A stretch of 64,000 bases of DNA from Macropodus opercularis (taxonomy: Eukaryota; Chordata; Actinopteri; Anabantiformes; Osphronemidae). Position numbers and translations under genes: made by a program. Numbering within the stretch: position 1 is the first letter of the stretch; every line of letters begins with the position of its first letter. Of the stretch, positions 31,482 to 42,156 are shown piece by piece. A model generated the notes under the pieces. It had not been told where the DNA came from. It made no database searches and was given only the letters and a program-made list of their open reading frames with translations. The stretch is taken from positions 5,757,001 to 5,821,000 of the forward strand of contig CM061106.1 in NCBI GenBank assembly GCA_030770545.1. The letters run 5' to 3'.

Positions 31482-31560
<79 letters not shown>
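31482..31560. repeat. (GT)n microsatellite
   Basis: About 39 uninterrupted GT units. Apparent poly-Cys-Val and Thr-His reading frames over it are artefacts of the repeat. Confidence 0.97.
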
Positions 31561-31563
<3 letters not shown>

Positions 31564-33270
31564 GCTGCATGTACAGGAACAAATGTCTTCCTTCTGTGTT
31601 CCGATAAACCACTCAGTATTTTTGGTATGTACGTTTCTGGAACTCCACCTATTCAGCAAACCAAGCAGACTGACACAAACGTTTCCAAATATCACAAGAC
31701 GCAAGTCTGACTCTGGTTTAGCACCATTACTGGAGACTATCAACAGGGAATAGGACACATACTGTTTGGAGGATTGTGTTTCTTCACTAACACATACAGT
31801 ACAAGTGATACAGTATCATTACAATCTTGTGCTAAACTAGTTAGATGAGTTAATGAAAAGCAAATCTGTGACAGTGCAAAGGCACAAAGAGAAGGTTTTT
31901 AAACTCACTGCTTAATGCAACCAGGAAAAAAGGCACAGACAGAGAAGCAAACAGAGCCAAGCAGTCAAATACAACATTTCAGTACAGTACTGGTTCAAAA
32001 AACGTCCAGATCAAAATAAATTAGGTTCGTGCACTGAAGTCTGTACTTGTAACTTGACGAGTGTAGGAAGAAAATGTCCTTGTGTTCACACAAGTCAAGC
32101 CAGAGAACAAACAGTGTGAAATGGTGAGTTAGGTCAGTAGACAGACAGTAAGTCAGCAGCAGCTGGTACCAGTTTCCTGCTATCTTCTACCCACTAGCTC
32201 TGACAGTTGGTTGTAGAAATGTCGTCCTCACTGTAAAAACTCAGCCCAACTTTGCAAATCTGTGAACACACACAGACACGTTTCACCATAACAACAAATA
32301 AACACAGAAAGAAAAAGAAAGGTGAACGTTTGTGGTAGTAAACACATTCATTCTCCTTTGCCAACAGTAGCTGTTTGACATCCATCTGCAGCCATGCAGG
32401 TGGATTTCCACTCATTGTGGGCGATCACGTTGTGATTATTCACTCTGGCACCAAAAACTGTAGGGAGTGTTTGCAGAGTCAATATTCATACAAAATGTGT
32501 AAAAGTCTAACAAAACTCAGCAGATCCAGACATATTTTACTAAACGTCTCACACTTATACTGTAAAGATGTTTTGGTTTTGTCCGCTCGTGGCTTTTATG
32601 ACAGGAATGTGCACGAACCAGAATAGGAGGAGATGAGGAGGAATAAGGAAAGTTAATTTATCGTTTGATGTGGTATTTGAATATTGTTTGGCACAGAGCC
32701 TGAAGTCTGTTGATTTCTAATTTTCTAAATTAAGTGAAATGTTGTTGATGATGATGTTTCAAGTGTGTGACGTCATCAGTGCTTTGCTCTAATCTATCGT
32801 TTTTTGCTCTGCTCTGCAGTGGCTGAGATCGATGTCTGCTCGTGTGTGAGTGACGTCATGCTACTGCAGCGTGTGTGCATCGTGTGTTTCCAGGCTGGTT
32901 GGTCGGTGTGAGGGTAAAGTGTTATCACACAGTGTGACGCTGTTCATTCTCATTAGAGGTGATTCAGTAAAGGAAGGTTTGCTGGACCTTTGCAGATTAT
33001 CACAGAAACTGGGAATAAAGAACCAACCGACAGAGGAACTTCTAACTCACATGATTTACAGGCAATATGTTAAATCTAATCTTAATGTAAACTTAAGATA
33101 ATGATCAAACCTTTATTGAAGGAACAAACCACAACCGCTTTAACATGTTCACTGGCTTTAGGCAACTTCTTTAGTCTTTGACAGAAACTAGTAGAACTTG
33201 AAAAACTCGCATGACAGGCAGGAAAATCCCTCGACATAGTCTGCATCACTGCACCTACAGCAGCCTGCAT
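31561..33270. other. Spacer DNA, no recognised gene
   Basis: No coding domain, RNA gene or repeat is identified by eye. Confidence 0.4.
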
Positions 33271-33416
33271 TTCTGAAACACAAACAGAAAGTTTCTCAGA
33301 AACACAAATAGAAAGTTTCTGAGAAAGACAAATAGAAAGTTTCTGAGAAACACAAATAGAAAGTTTCTGAGAAACACAAATAGAAAGTTTCTGAGAAAGA
33401 CAAATAGAAAGTTTCT
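33271..33416. repeat. 24-bp tandem repeat, about 6 copies
   Basis: The unit is GAGAAACACAAATAGAAAGT plus TTCT, alternating between GAAACAC and GAAAGAC variants. The alternation suggests the array expanded in part as higher-order units. Confidence 0.9.
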
Positions 33417-34430
33417 TCTGGACTGAATGGTTATAAGTGAATTTATGTTTTATGAGAAAACGTGAGAAAGTGTTTGCTCAGAAAACAACAGTTGGATGAG
33501 ATCATTTCATTACGATACGTGTGAGTTGGTGATGACAGTGTCACGTTGCTTTACAACCTTAACGTAGGACCATCAACCTTCCTGGTACTAAGAGCTAATT
33601 GCTTGGTCTGGACGTACTCACACGACAGATACTGTGGAGCCTGTTAGTGACGTTGCTGAGTGGTGACCATGAGCCGTCCGGTGACATTACTACACGTGTG
33701 CTGCATTTAAGGTCCTGTGTTGTCTGTGTAATGTTTACACACATGTATATTTAACATGTGTAGCCTTGCTCAAAAGCCTTCAAATGTCACTATGTTTCAA
33801 CATAGCTTTAATATCGACTTGTTGCAGTAATGCCTTTTAAGCCTAAGCAATGTTAGGGTACAAAATTCCTTCAGCATATCTTAAGGTTTTATACTTTTAT
33901 TATTTGGATCAAGTTAGATGTTTTTATTCTAAAATGCATCAGTTTCAGCTTGTTCTGTAGACGTTCAGCTCTTTTTTAACCACTTCTATTTCTCTTACTT
34001 ACTTTATCCATGTTTTCTAATCTTCTTACTGTCAGAGACTCTTGGGGGATACATTCAACATCACAACATTCACGGTGCATTTCCTTCAGGAAGTGATTCA
34101 TCTAGTGGGGAAATGTGTTTCATGGTGTCTGGGCCTCAACCAAACTGCCTCTACATACACTCAGTGACCTCCATATTCTCTATACTCTATTCAGTTCTCA
34201 TTTCTTCTTTTCTCTAGACGCAGACTTCAGCTCTGACATGTCTTTGTAGTTTTCTTTAATTTCGTTTGCAGGGTTTCACAGAAAAACATTTGTGTGGTTC
34301 TGGGGAATGCTGCCAAAAGCTGAAGGTGCTTCCTCTGCAGAAGCTTCAATACGAGTGTTGTCTTACAGAAACTTTTTCAAGCTCGTAGACGCTAAGACGT
34401 AAGCTGCACTACGAACCTTTTGTTTTTGAA
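33417..34430. other. Spacer DNA, no recognised gene
   Basis: Around 34,040-34,110 there is a segment (TACATTCAACATC...TTCCTTCAGGAAGTGATTC) loosely repeated at 58,850-58,905, so a dispersed repeat is likely. Nothing else is recognised. Confidence 0.35.
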
Positions 34431-34435
34431 TAATG

Positions 34436-35299
34436 TGTTACGGTTGCGGTGACAGAATTCAGGTGAGAGAAATGGAACGAGCTAAACCAAGTCGAGAGTG
34501 AATTTTGAACAGGTTTATTGCACAGATCAACAAAGTGATAGAGAATACTGATGACTAGGGCGGCAGGCGGGTCTGCAGGCACTTCCAGATCTGAGGAGCA
34601 GAGGCAGGTCAAGGCTTGGGCTAAAACTGTGGGATGGACTTGAAGAGCGTTCACGTTACCTTTCACCAGCTCTGTGCCAGAGGAGGGAGGAAGGCGAGCG
34701 GGTCCGATAGGAGATGAGGGATGGAGGTGAGGCGGCTGACTGCAGGTGAGGAGGCAGTGGGCTGAGAGCCAGAGGGTTATGGAGGAGAGGGGGGTGATCC
34801 GGGGAGACCGAAGCAGAGAGTTGTGGCTAGGTCGGGGCCCGCCGAGGGTGGAGTCGGGGAAGTTCCGGGTTTGTTCCGCAGCGCGGCTACTGACGACGGT
34901 TCCCTTCCGAGACTCAGGGAACAGAGGGTGAGAAGAACCAAAAACAACAGTTCATCCACCGAAAACGAAAAAACACAAAACGAGCCGAACCGGCTCATAG
35001 AGCGAAGTGATCGCGCTGAGCGCTAGCGGCTCCAGAAGCGGTGCACAGGCACGCAGTCCTTCTTAAGGGCAGAACAGAGTTCGTGGACGAGCGTCCTGGC
35101 CGGGGCAGAGAGGCAGGCAATGAAGCTAAAACTCACTGACGTGGCGAGGTCCGAGATCACGTTGCAACGCTGACGGTCTGACAGGGGACTGAGCTGTGAG
35201 GGGAGGTTAAGAAGGGAGAAGATGAGCCAGGTGAAAACAATCAGAGCCGGTGCACACAGAGTAAAAGCCTCCGGCGGACCAAAAGTGTGGGTCGTGACA
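34436..35299 (-). mobile_element. Solo LTR with 5-bp target duplication
   Basis: On the minus strand the 864-bp element begins TGTCACGACC and ends CGTAACA. It has AATAAA at 34,519-34,514, near its 3' end. TAATG flanks it on both sides (34,431-34,435 and 35,300-35,304). No internal region remains, as expected after recombination between two LTRs. The GC-rich body has no long coding frame. Confidence 0.75.
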
Positions 35300-35304
35300 T
35301 AATG

Positions 35305-36166
35305 TTCTCAGTGGCATTCAAAGAATGTCGTCCTTACAACTCTGGTAAAAGAGGCAGAGCATATTTCTGGACCACAGCATTATTGCTTTTGGATGTTTAA
35401 TATTGTTACTTGCATTCTGAGACCCCTGCACCCTCGTGCATTATATGCAGCTTAGTGAGTCATTACCTCAGTATTTTATTGTTATTCCAGGACAAGGTTT
35501 TCATTGTGCCAATAGGAACCTGGTCACTACAGCCTGAATCTCCCACAGTCTCATCCAACTTCCCTAACTTTTCCCAATTACAAGCTACATGGTAATTGTG
35601 TGGTGAGGGCGTCTGTCATTGTAGCTCTGTCATCCATATGTACAGGTCGTCACACTTTGTCTCAGTTGAAAGTCACAGTAGCCTTAAGAGATGACTCATC
35701 ATTAACTCTGACAAACTTGGGACACTCTTCAAAACCATCACAAGAAAAGGCATCGCTTTCACACTATGCCACTAGTGGTTATCTGTCAGTGAGGTTGCGT
35801 TCGCTGATCAGCTGATCGTCTCGGCGGCTTCGATGTAATCCGTGGCAGCGGTGCCGGTGAGCAGCTGCGATGCCGGTGGATCCTCTTAGCAGAGCGTAAT
35901 CAGGCTCATTCCTTGGGGGGCGGTTGCCGGTTCTTGAAGCGGTTTCCCTCCGCCATGTTCCCGGGCAGGACGAGGAGAAGGTCCAGGCGCAGGAGAGGAG
36001 AAGGGTCTGGAAACGCTGGTGGACAAACTGAAAGAGAAGCTGGAAAGAGAGCGAGCTCTCACCCAATGTAACCTCATGGTCCTTTGTCCTGGGTAAATTC
36101 AAGTTAGGCTTACAAGTTTCCATGTAGGCCGTAGTTTTGGCTCTTAGTTCTGTCGAGGGTTTGCAG
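35305..36166. other. Spacer DNA next to the right arm
   Basis: A 147-codon minus-strand frame (36,222-35,779) covers part of it, but its composition (Arg/Ser/Thr-rich, no motif) gives no family. It could be leader sequence of an LTR element beginning TGTTGGGGGTCACATATG at 36,189. No gene is claimed. Confidence 0.3.
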
Positions 36167-36189
36167 AGAGCATATGTGACCCCCAACAT

Positions 36190-36740
36190 AATGATGAATA
36201 ATATGTGGTTTGAGCAACACAAAGTGCTTTTTATATAGTATTAAACTGTCTTTCCATGCTAGACAGGATGCACCTAATTTGTAGGAACTTTCTAGTTTTA
36301 TGTAAATTCAATGAAAAACTCAAGAGGACGATACAGAGCACAACAGGTTTTGAGTTTTACAGTTTGAGAAAGGCTCAGAGCTCTGATGAATTATAACCAT
36401 GTTTAGGTAATTACTAAAGTCAGAGTCGACTAATTCAGACGAACGTATTCATCCTGCTGCAGCCAGGTTTCAGTGAGACTAAATAAATCTATGTGATGGT
36501 CACTGATCAAGTCATTTATTAACAGGGATTTAGAAGAGAGAGATCTGATATTTAATAGACCACATTTAATTCTTTTATTGTTACGTCTTGATGTTTATTA
36601 GATTCCTGTGAATCACTCCTCTTTTATTTATTTGTGATTTATATAATTTAGGTGGTTGGGGAGCAGACACAGTCTCGATGGGAGTGTTACAGCTACGAGC
36701 GGGTGGCGTCTGCAGAGAATCTGCAGAGAGGCTGGAGCTC
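36190..36740 (-). mobile_element. L2 LINE fragments (right-arm copy)
   Basis: The inverted counterpart of 29,060-29,656. It differs mainly near 36,300-36,330, where the left arm has ~70 bp more. It is not coding. Confidence 0.75.
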
Positions 36741-37243
36741 TGCGTCTGCATCGTGAGACGGAGCCACGCTGCAGAACCACAATCCTCAGGTGGGACGTTT
36801 GGCTTCATTAGTTGTGAAACCAGTTCAGTCAGGTCCACATTCCAGTCAGTTCCAGTTCATCCCCAACAGTTAAAAACCAATATTCGAGATGATGTTTGTT
36901 CTACTGAAGTGAAAATTCAGAGAAACCAGGAAGCAGCTCAGTCTAAAGGTCCTGATCTCAGTGAGTCGGTACCAGTGTTCCCAGCAGCAGTGATCCAGCT
37001 CAGGCACCTTCAGCTCCACTGACTGGACTCTTTAATCTGGGAGCAGAACCAGGACCCAGAGACTCTGCTGTCACATCACTGCTGTGAGTCTCTGATGCTT
37101 AGTTACAGCTTTGATGGGTTTAAGCCTTGCTACTAAATGTTGGCAGGTTCTGAACAGATTGATTTACATGGATTTTGATATGTTGTTTTCTGAGATTCAG
37201 CAAAACTCACAATGAGAACAGACATTCATGTGAAGTATAGTGT

Positions 37244-37244
<1 letters not shown>

Positions 37245-37301
<57 letters not shown>
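37245..37301. repeat. (TA)n(TG)n microsatellite, right arm
   Basis: The inverted counterpart of 28,454-28,530, with (TA)n to 37,270 and then (TG)n. The TA part is about half as long as in the left arm. Confidence 0.9.
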
Positions 37302-37305
<4 letters not shown>

Positions 37306-38514
37306 TTTAAGGACCTGAGCTTTTGAAACAGATTAACTATTAAATAAAAAGCTGAAACATTTGGATTATAATTTTAAATACCAACATGTTTTGTTCATGA
37401 GCCTCAGTATCAGACTCTGATTAGTTTCTATGTAGGACGTGTTTCTACTAGATGTGTTTGTACTAATGTGACGCTGGTTCCTGATGCAGCTCTTTGTGTA
37501 AATTTAAGCTTCAGGTGTTTTGTTCAGATCGTTGTGGTGTTGGTCCAAATCCAAGTCTCACTGTTAAACACTTACACATCCACCAACCTTTACTGTTGAT
37601 TAAAGCAGTTTGACAGCGACATTATGGAGATTGTTCAGATGTTTAGATCAGAGGCAAATTTCACTGAATTTGAGTTTTGCTATGAATGTGACAATGAAGC
37701 GCTTTATGGTTTTATTAAGTTTCATTAAGCTTCTAGTTGTTTTATTTTTTATTTTTTGAAAATGAAAATCCAATTGAGAAATGAATAGACTGAAGCATTA
37801 ACCTTCCTCTAGGTTAGTTTTCTGCTGCCATCTCCTGTGTTAACAGGTCGGTTTTGACCCGTGTCTTAAATCAGCTGTAAAACACACTAAAAACAATTAT
37901 CTACCATCCAATTTGTTTCTCATCTCTTGGTTTCCTTGTGCTTCTTTATCCTCAAAAATATTGTTTTTTTATGTTTTTAGTTTTGGTCTATGAGCCTTTT
38001 CTTTGGCAGTAAACCCCTCAATTTCAATAAAAAATGGTTCTTTCAGTAATAAAACTTAAGTAAACAAACAAATGAAAAGCAGATCAAGTCCTAACTTCTC
38101 TGACTTGTGCTCAGTATGTGACATTGGCTGAACATCAGTGAAGGAGCTGCACCGTCTCTCCCAGACGTCGTGATGGAGGCCAGCTTGCAGCTCTTGTATC
38201 TCTGTTATCAATCAGGAAATCAAGTCCTCAGATTTTACATCATGTGAAAGGTCTTAAGTAACATTGTTGCCCGAAAACTATTTCTTCCTTTCACTGTGTC
38301 CCAGAGACCATCAGCAGCCTCATTGCAGACCTGTAGGCTCCAGCACAATGACCAACACCAACATTAGCTGCTATTTATTCCTCATCAGCGTCTTTCACAC
38401 ATCATTTACTTTTTTTCTTCAAGGTTTCTTTAGTGACAATAGCATAAACAGTTAAAACATGTCTTGATGTCACTGACTCATCACAGCAGCCTAGTGATGT
38501 CATGTTGATGACAT

Positions 38515-38757
38515 TTGCAGCTGCTGTCCTGTCGTGTCCATCATGAGGTGCTGACCTCCACAGATCTCACCATCTTTGGGCTTGAAGGAGTAACTTCTCC
38601 ACTGGTCACGTCCTCATCAGACTCAGTGTGTGTCCGTGTCTTCTGGATGAAACTCTTCCTCCTGCTCATCCACATGGCTTTGTTTCTCTTTGTTTTCTTC
38701 CTCATTGTGACCAAAAATAGTTTCCAGAACTTGACTGAAACTGGGCTGTTACTGTGA
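38515..38757 (+). CDS. Putative Ig-tail/transmembrane exon (right-arm copy)
   Basis: The inverted duplicate of the frame at 27,240-26,998, with one amino-acid difference near the C-terminus. The hydrophobic anchor-like segment is preserved. The function is unknown. Preservation mainly reflects the recent duplication, so it is weak evidence for a real exon. Confidence 0.25.
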   Translation: MQLLSCRVHHEVLTSTDLTIFGLEGVTSPLVTSSSDSVCVRVFWMKLFLLLIHMALFLFVFFLIVTKNSFQNLTETGLLL

Positions 38758-39979
38758 CTGGTGAAGACACTGACAAACAGATTTTGGATGCGACAGACAA
38801 GACTTGACTAAAATGATATGTTTAATACTTTAAAACTCTCTGTGACTGCAGGCACTAACTAATGATTCCACACAGAAGGAGCAGGTTACCTCACACATAC
38901 TAGGACAGAAAACAGAGAGTCCTCCGGGGATCAGAGGGCTGTACTGAGACAGGTTCACTGAAAACCTTGTTCTCATTCTGCAAAGTGGAGACGGGAACTC
39001 TGCAAGTCACCAACTCTATACTGAACTCACACATCTGGACACATCCAGCTCTGTTTGGTTGGTTTTTGTGCACATTTACAGGAAAACACAGCAAAATGAG
39101 AATTTTCTAAAGCTCAGGTGATTGTTAGAAGAGCTGTCTGTCTGTGTTTAGGCTGTTAATTTCAGTTTTGGCTCTAATTTTGGTTTTATGTTATTATAGA
39201 ACTGGGTCAAAAACAACACTAACAACACAAAGGTCATTATTTCAATAAGAGCGTTTTAAAGATAAGTGAGATTTTAAGATAAGATAAAATAAGATAATCC
39301 TTTACTGATCCCTCTTTGGAGAAATTATTATTATTATCACAACAGCTACAAAGGATTACAAAAGATAGGTGGTGCAAAACCTTTAATTTGTTGAAATAGA
39401 GGTTACTGTCAAAGACAAAAAGCCTTGATGCCATGAACACTGAGACTCAGTCCAACCAGTCAGGCTGCATATTTTCATAAACATACACAGAGAAGAAGCT
39501 GCAATAGCAGGAAGTTAATGGCAAAAACTAAATGCAGCTGCTATTTGGGGCCTGATTTTGTGTTGCTGTAGTTTGTTTTGAATGTTTTCTAGTTGGAGTC
39601 AGTTCAAATCAAGTTGTTGATTCAAAGCCACATATCGGCAGTAGGGGGTTGAACAACATAAAAGCTCATTGTCATGTCCTCCTTTTTCTTCTATGAAGCA
39701 CTGTGTTTTTATTAAATTATTGAGAAAACAGCAGGTGAAACAGGACTTTGTCTTCTTTCACAATAAAACATTTCTAAGAAACAAAACTGACTAAAGCATT
39801 AACATAAATATGAAAGTAACAAAAATCCTCCAGTGTTGATAGATGACTTTTCTGTTCATAATTAGAGCATGGAGCAGTTGGACAGAGTCAGAGCTTTACA
39901 GTGGATGTAAAATAAGAGTCTGCTTCAAGGGTTCAGCTGCACAACACGACTCAGTCCAACCAATCAGGCTGCATGTTTG

Positions 39980-40487
39980 TGTTACAAACTCGTGGGCAGA
40001 CAGACTGGGAACTTAAGGCATAGCTGAGGCCAATGCTGCGGCTCGCCAATATGCCACAAGATTGCGCCAGAAAGCCCCTATACTGGGCACTAAGTTAGTT
40101 AGACTGTCTCTGCCTGACAGGACTGACAAGGACTGAACCCAAACGCACAACCGAGACAAGACTAAGAACTTAAATGAATTTATTTAACACAAGAATACAG
40201 TTAGGAACGAAACACATACAAGGAACTAACGGGAACAAAGAATCTCTGCATATTGCAGACAAAATAGAAATTGTAATAATCATAACCAATGACACGATAA
40301 GGTACGGCAACAGACCGACAAGTGACCAGGACATGACAGGAACTTAAATACATGACAAAACAGGAAACAAGACATGGGTGCAAGTAATAATTACATGAAC
40401 ACATGACACAAGATGCAGGGATAGAAGAAGAACAAAAACAGGACAGGACCACAGCGCCCTCCAGGGACTGGAGAGCTAACTGTCACA
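39980..40487 (-). repeat. Solo-LTR-like element, right-arm copy
   Basis: The 508-bp inverted counterpart of 25,268-25,775, same length, with near-identical sequence. Confidence 0.4.
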
Positions 40488-40599
40488 ATTTTAGACACAG
40501 ATTCTTGTAAGTGACTTAAATGGAAATATCCAAATCTTCTTCATGTTCCTCTGAATCTGTCACAGTTACAACAGCTGTAAAAGGTTCAGATTTATATAT

Positions 40600-41029
40600 A
40601 TATAAGTAATATATATATTTATGAAAATTCCCTCCTCGCCCCCCGTGGGCGGTCTCATCCATCCAAGCTCGGGTCCTCTACCAGAGGCCTGGGAGCTTGA
40701 GGGTTCTGCGCAGTATCTTAGCTGTTCCTAGGACTGCACTTTTCTGGACTGAGATGTCTGAGGTCTTTCCTGGGATCTGTTCTAGCCACTCCTCCAGTTT
40801 GGGGCTTACTCCGATCACCACGGGCACCACGTTACCACTTTCGCGTTGACTTTCCAGGCCTTCTCAAGTTCTTCTTTGAGCCCCTGGTATTTCTCTAATT
40901 TCTCGAGTTCCTTCTTTCTGATGTTAGCATCGCAAGGTATTGCAATGTCAACCACAACGGCCATGTATGTTGTTATATGGGACTGGAGATCTTGTCAACG
41001 TCACTAATCCATGGACAGTAATATCCTTC
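40600..41029 (-). mobile_element. 3' end of an R4/REL-endonuclease-type LINE
   Basis: The minus strand encodes VVVDIAIPCDANIRKKELEK, then KYQGLKEELEKAWKVNAKVV and, after a frame disruption, EEWLEQIPGKTSDISVQKSA up to RRTLKLPGLW and a stop. This is the C-terminal endonuclease-like tail found in many fish LINEs, which I assign with caution to the restriction-like-endonuclease group (R4/Dong/NeSL). A TA-rich tract follows the 3' end, fitting elements that insert in simple repeats. The gypsy element is inserted at its upstream edge (41,034). Confidence 0.5.
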
Positions 41030-41033
41030 TAAA

Positions 41034-42081
41034 TGTAGCCCAGGTGAAAATAAATAAATAGATAAGAAGAAAATAGTAAAAGAAAGTATAAATAGATAAT
41101 TGGCTTAAATAAGATAAATACATACATAGGTAATGGGTGTTTAATTATTGAAATAAGTTGTTAATGTATATTTTCTTTTACACTGTTTAACACATGGTTT
41201 AAAGATGTTAAATGTGTGTTTATAAATGTGTTCTGTTTTGTAAGCCAAACCTTGAATAGTGTTAACTGTATATGCAAACTGTGCAGGGTTTTATTTTATT
41301 GATTTGTAACCGGAAGGAGAGGGGAAGACCGGAAGGAGAGAAGAGCACAGGAGGAGCAGAGCTAAGGTGCAGGAGGAGTGATGCACTTAAGAAAAGTTCG
41401 GTGTTTAATCCAAGAAACTTTAGAAAAGTAAAGTTTGGACTGTCAGCATGATAGTCTGAGTTTACGGACCTGTGGTGGTAAGAAAGCGAACTTCAACACG
41501 ACGTTCGGCATCAGACTATCGCAGGTGCTGCTCGTTAGCTAAGCGAGGAGCGGTAACGGCACCTGGAGACGGAGGCAGCCAGCTAACCCAGCAGGACACG
41601 CTTCTCTCAGGCGGTCGAGGTAGGACGCCAGCGATATCGGCACCAGCTCAGTTGTGGACCCTGCTCGAGGACGGAGTGTGGGAAGGTAGAACTTTTGTTT
41701 TGTTCATTGCTCTCACTGGAGTGGACGGCCCGCTACGTACTGGCTCCACGTGCACGTGCAACGATTCAGGCCTGCAACGGTTTGGTGACACTGACACGAA
41801 AGACATTTTGTTTGACACGATTGACTCCTGAATGTTTAAGTTTGTTGTTTGTTATTTTTGTCTTAATAATTAAAGGAGTACTTATTATTTTGTTATATAA
41901 AGTATTAGAGTTATTATTATAGGTAATGAATTACTCTTAGGGTTGGTAAGGAAAAGGATAATTGCTAAAAGCACCCTTGACTAAAAGATAAAATTCGAAA
42001 TAACAGTAATATAGAAATATATATGTGAAAAATTCAGAACTCAGGGCCCCATCTACTATTAGATCTGGTAGACGGGCTACA
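41034..42081 (+). repeat. 5' LTR of the gypsy element
   Basis: 1048 bp starting TGTAGCCCAGG and ending GACGGGCTACA. It has an AT-rich first part and a GC-rich middle, with AATAATTAAA-type sequences around 41,860. Open frames inside it (for example 41,472-41,831) recur identically in the 3' LTR and have no recognisable domain. Confidence 0.95.
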
Positions 42082-42086
42082 TAAAA

Positions 42087-42103
42087 TGGAGGCACCGCTG
42101 GGA
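42087..42103 (+). other. Primer-binding site, tRNA-Thr type
   Basis: TGGAGGCACCGCTGGGA matches the complement of the 3' end of a tRNA-Thr, 5 bases after the 5' LTR. It would prime minus-strand cDNA synthesis. Confidence 0.75.
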
Positions 42104-42156
42104 TGATTTTAGTCAGGGACATCCAGTAATATTAGTGTGTACGAAATCCAACCATA

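Noticed and set aside
31417..31758. Frames with poly-Thr-His and poly-Cys-Val over 31,482-31,560.
   Set aside because: They are translations of a pure (GT)n microsatellite; the flanks show no domain.
33271..33416. 24-bp repeats considered as coding or regulatory.
   Set aside because: The unit contains no motif I recognise and the surrounding frames have stops; treated as a simple tandem repeat.
35779..36222. 147-codon minus-strand frame at the inner edge of the right arm.
   Set aside because: The composition is low in information, there is no domain, and it crosses the inverted-repeat boundary and an LTR-like start. It is unlikely to be a gene.
41472..41922. 119- and 75-codon frames inside the 5' LTR, repeated at 48,613-49,063.
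   Set aside because: They lie wholly in the LTRs, recur identically in both, and have no recognisable domain. They are most likely chance frames in LTR sequence.
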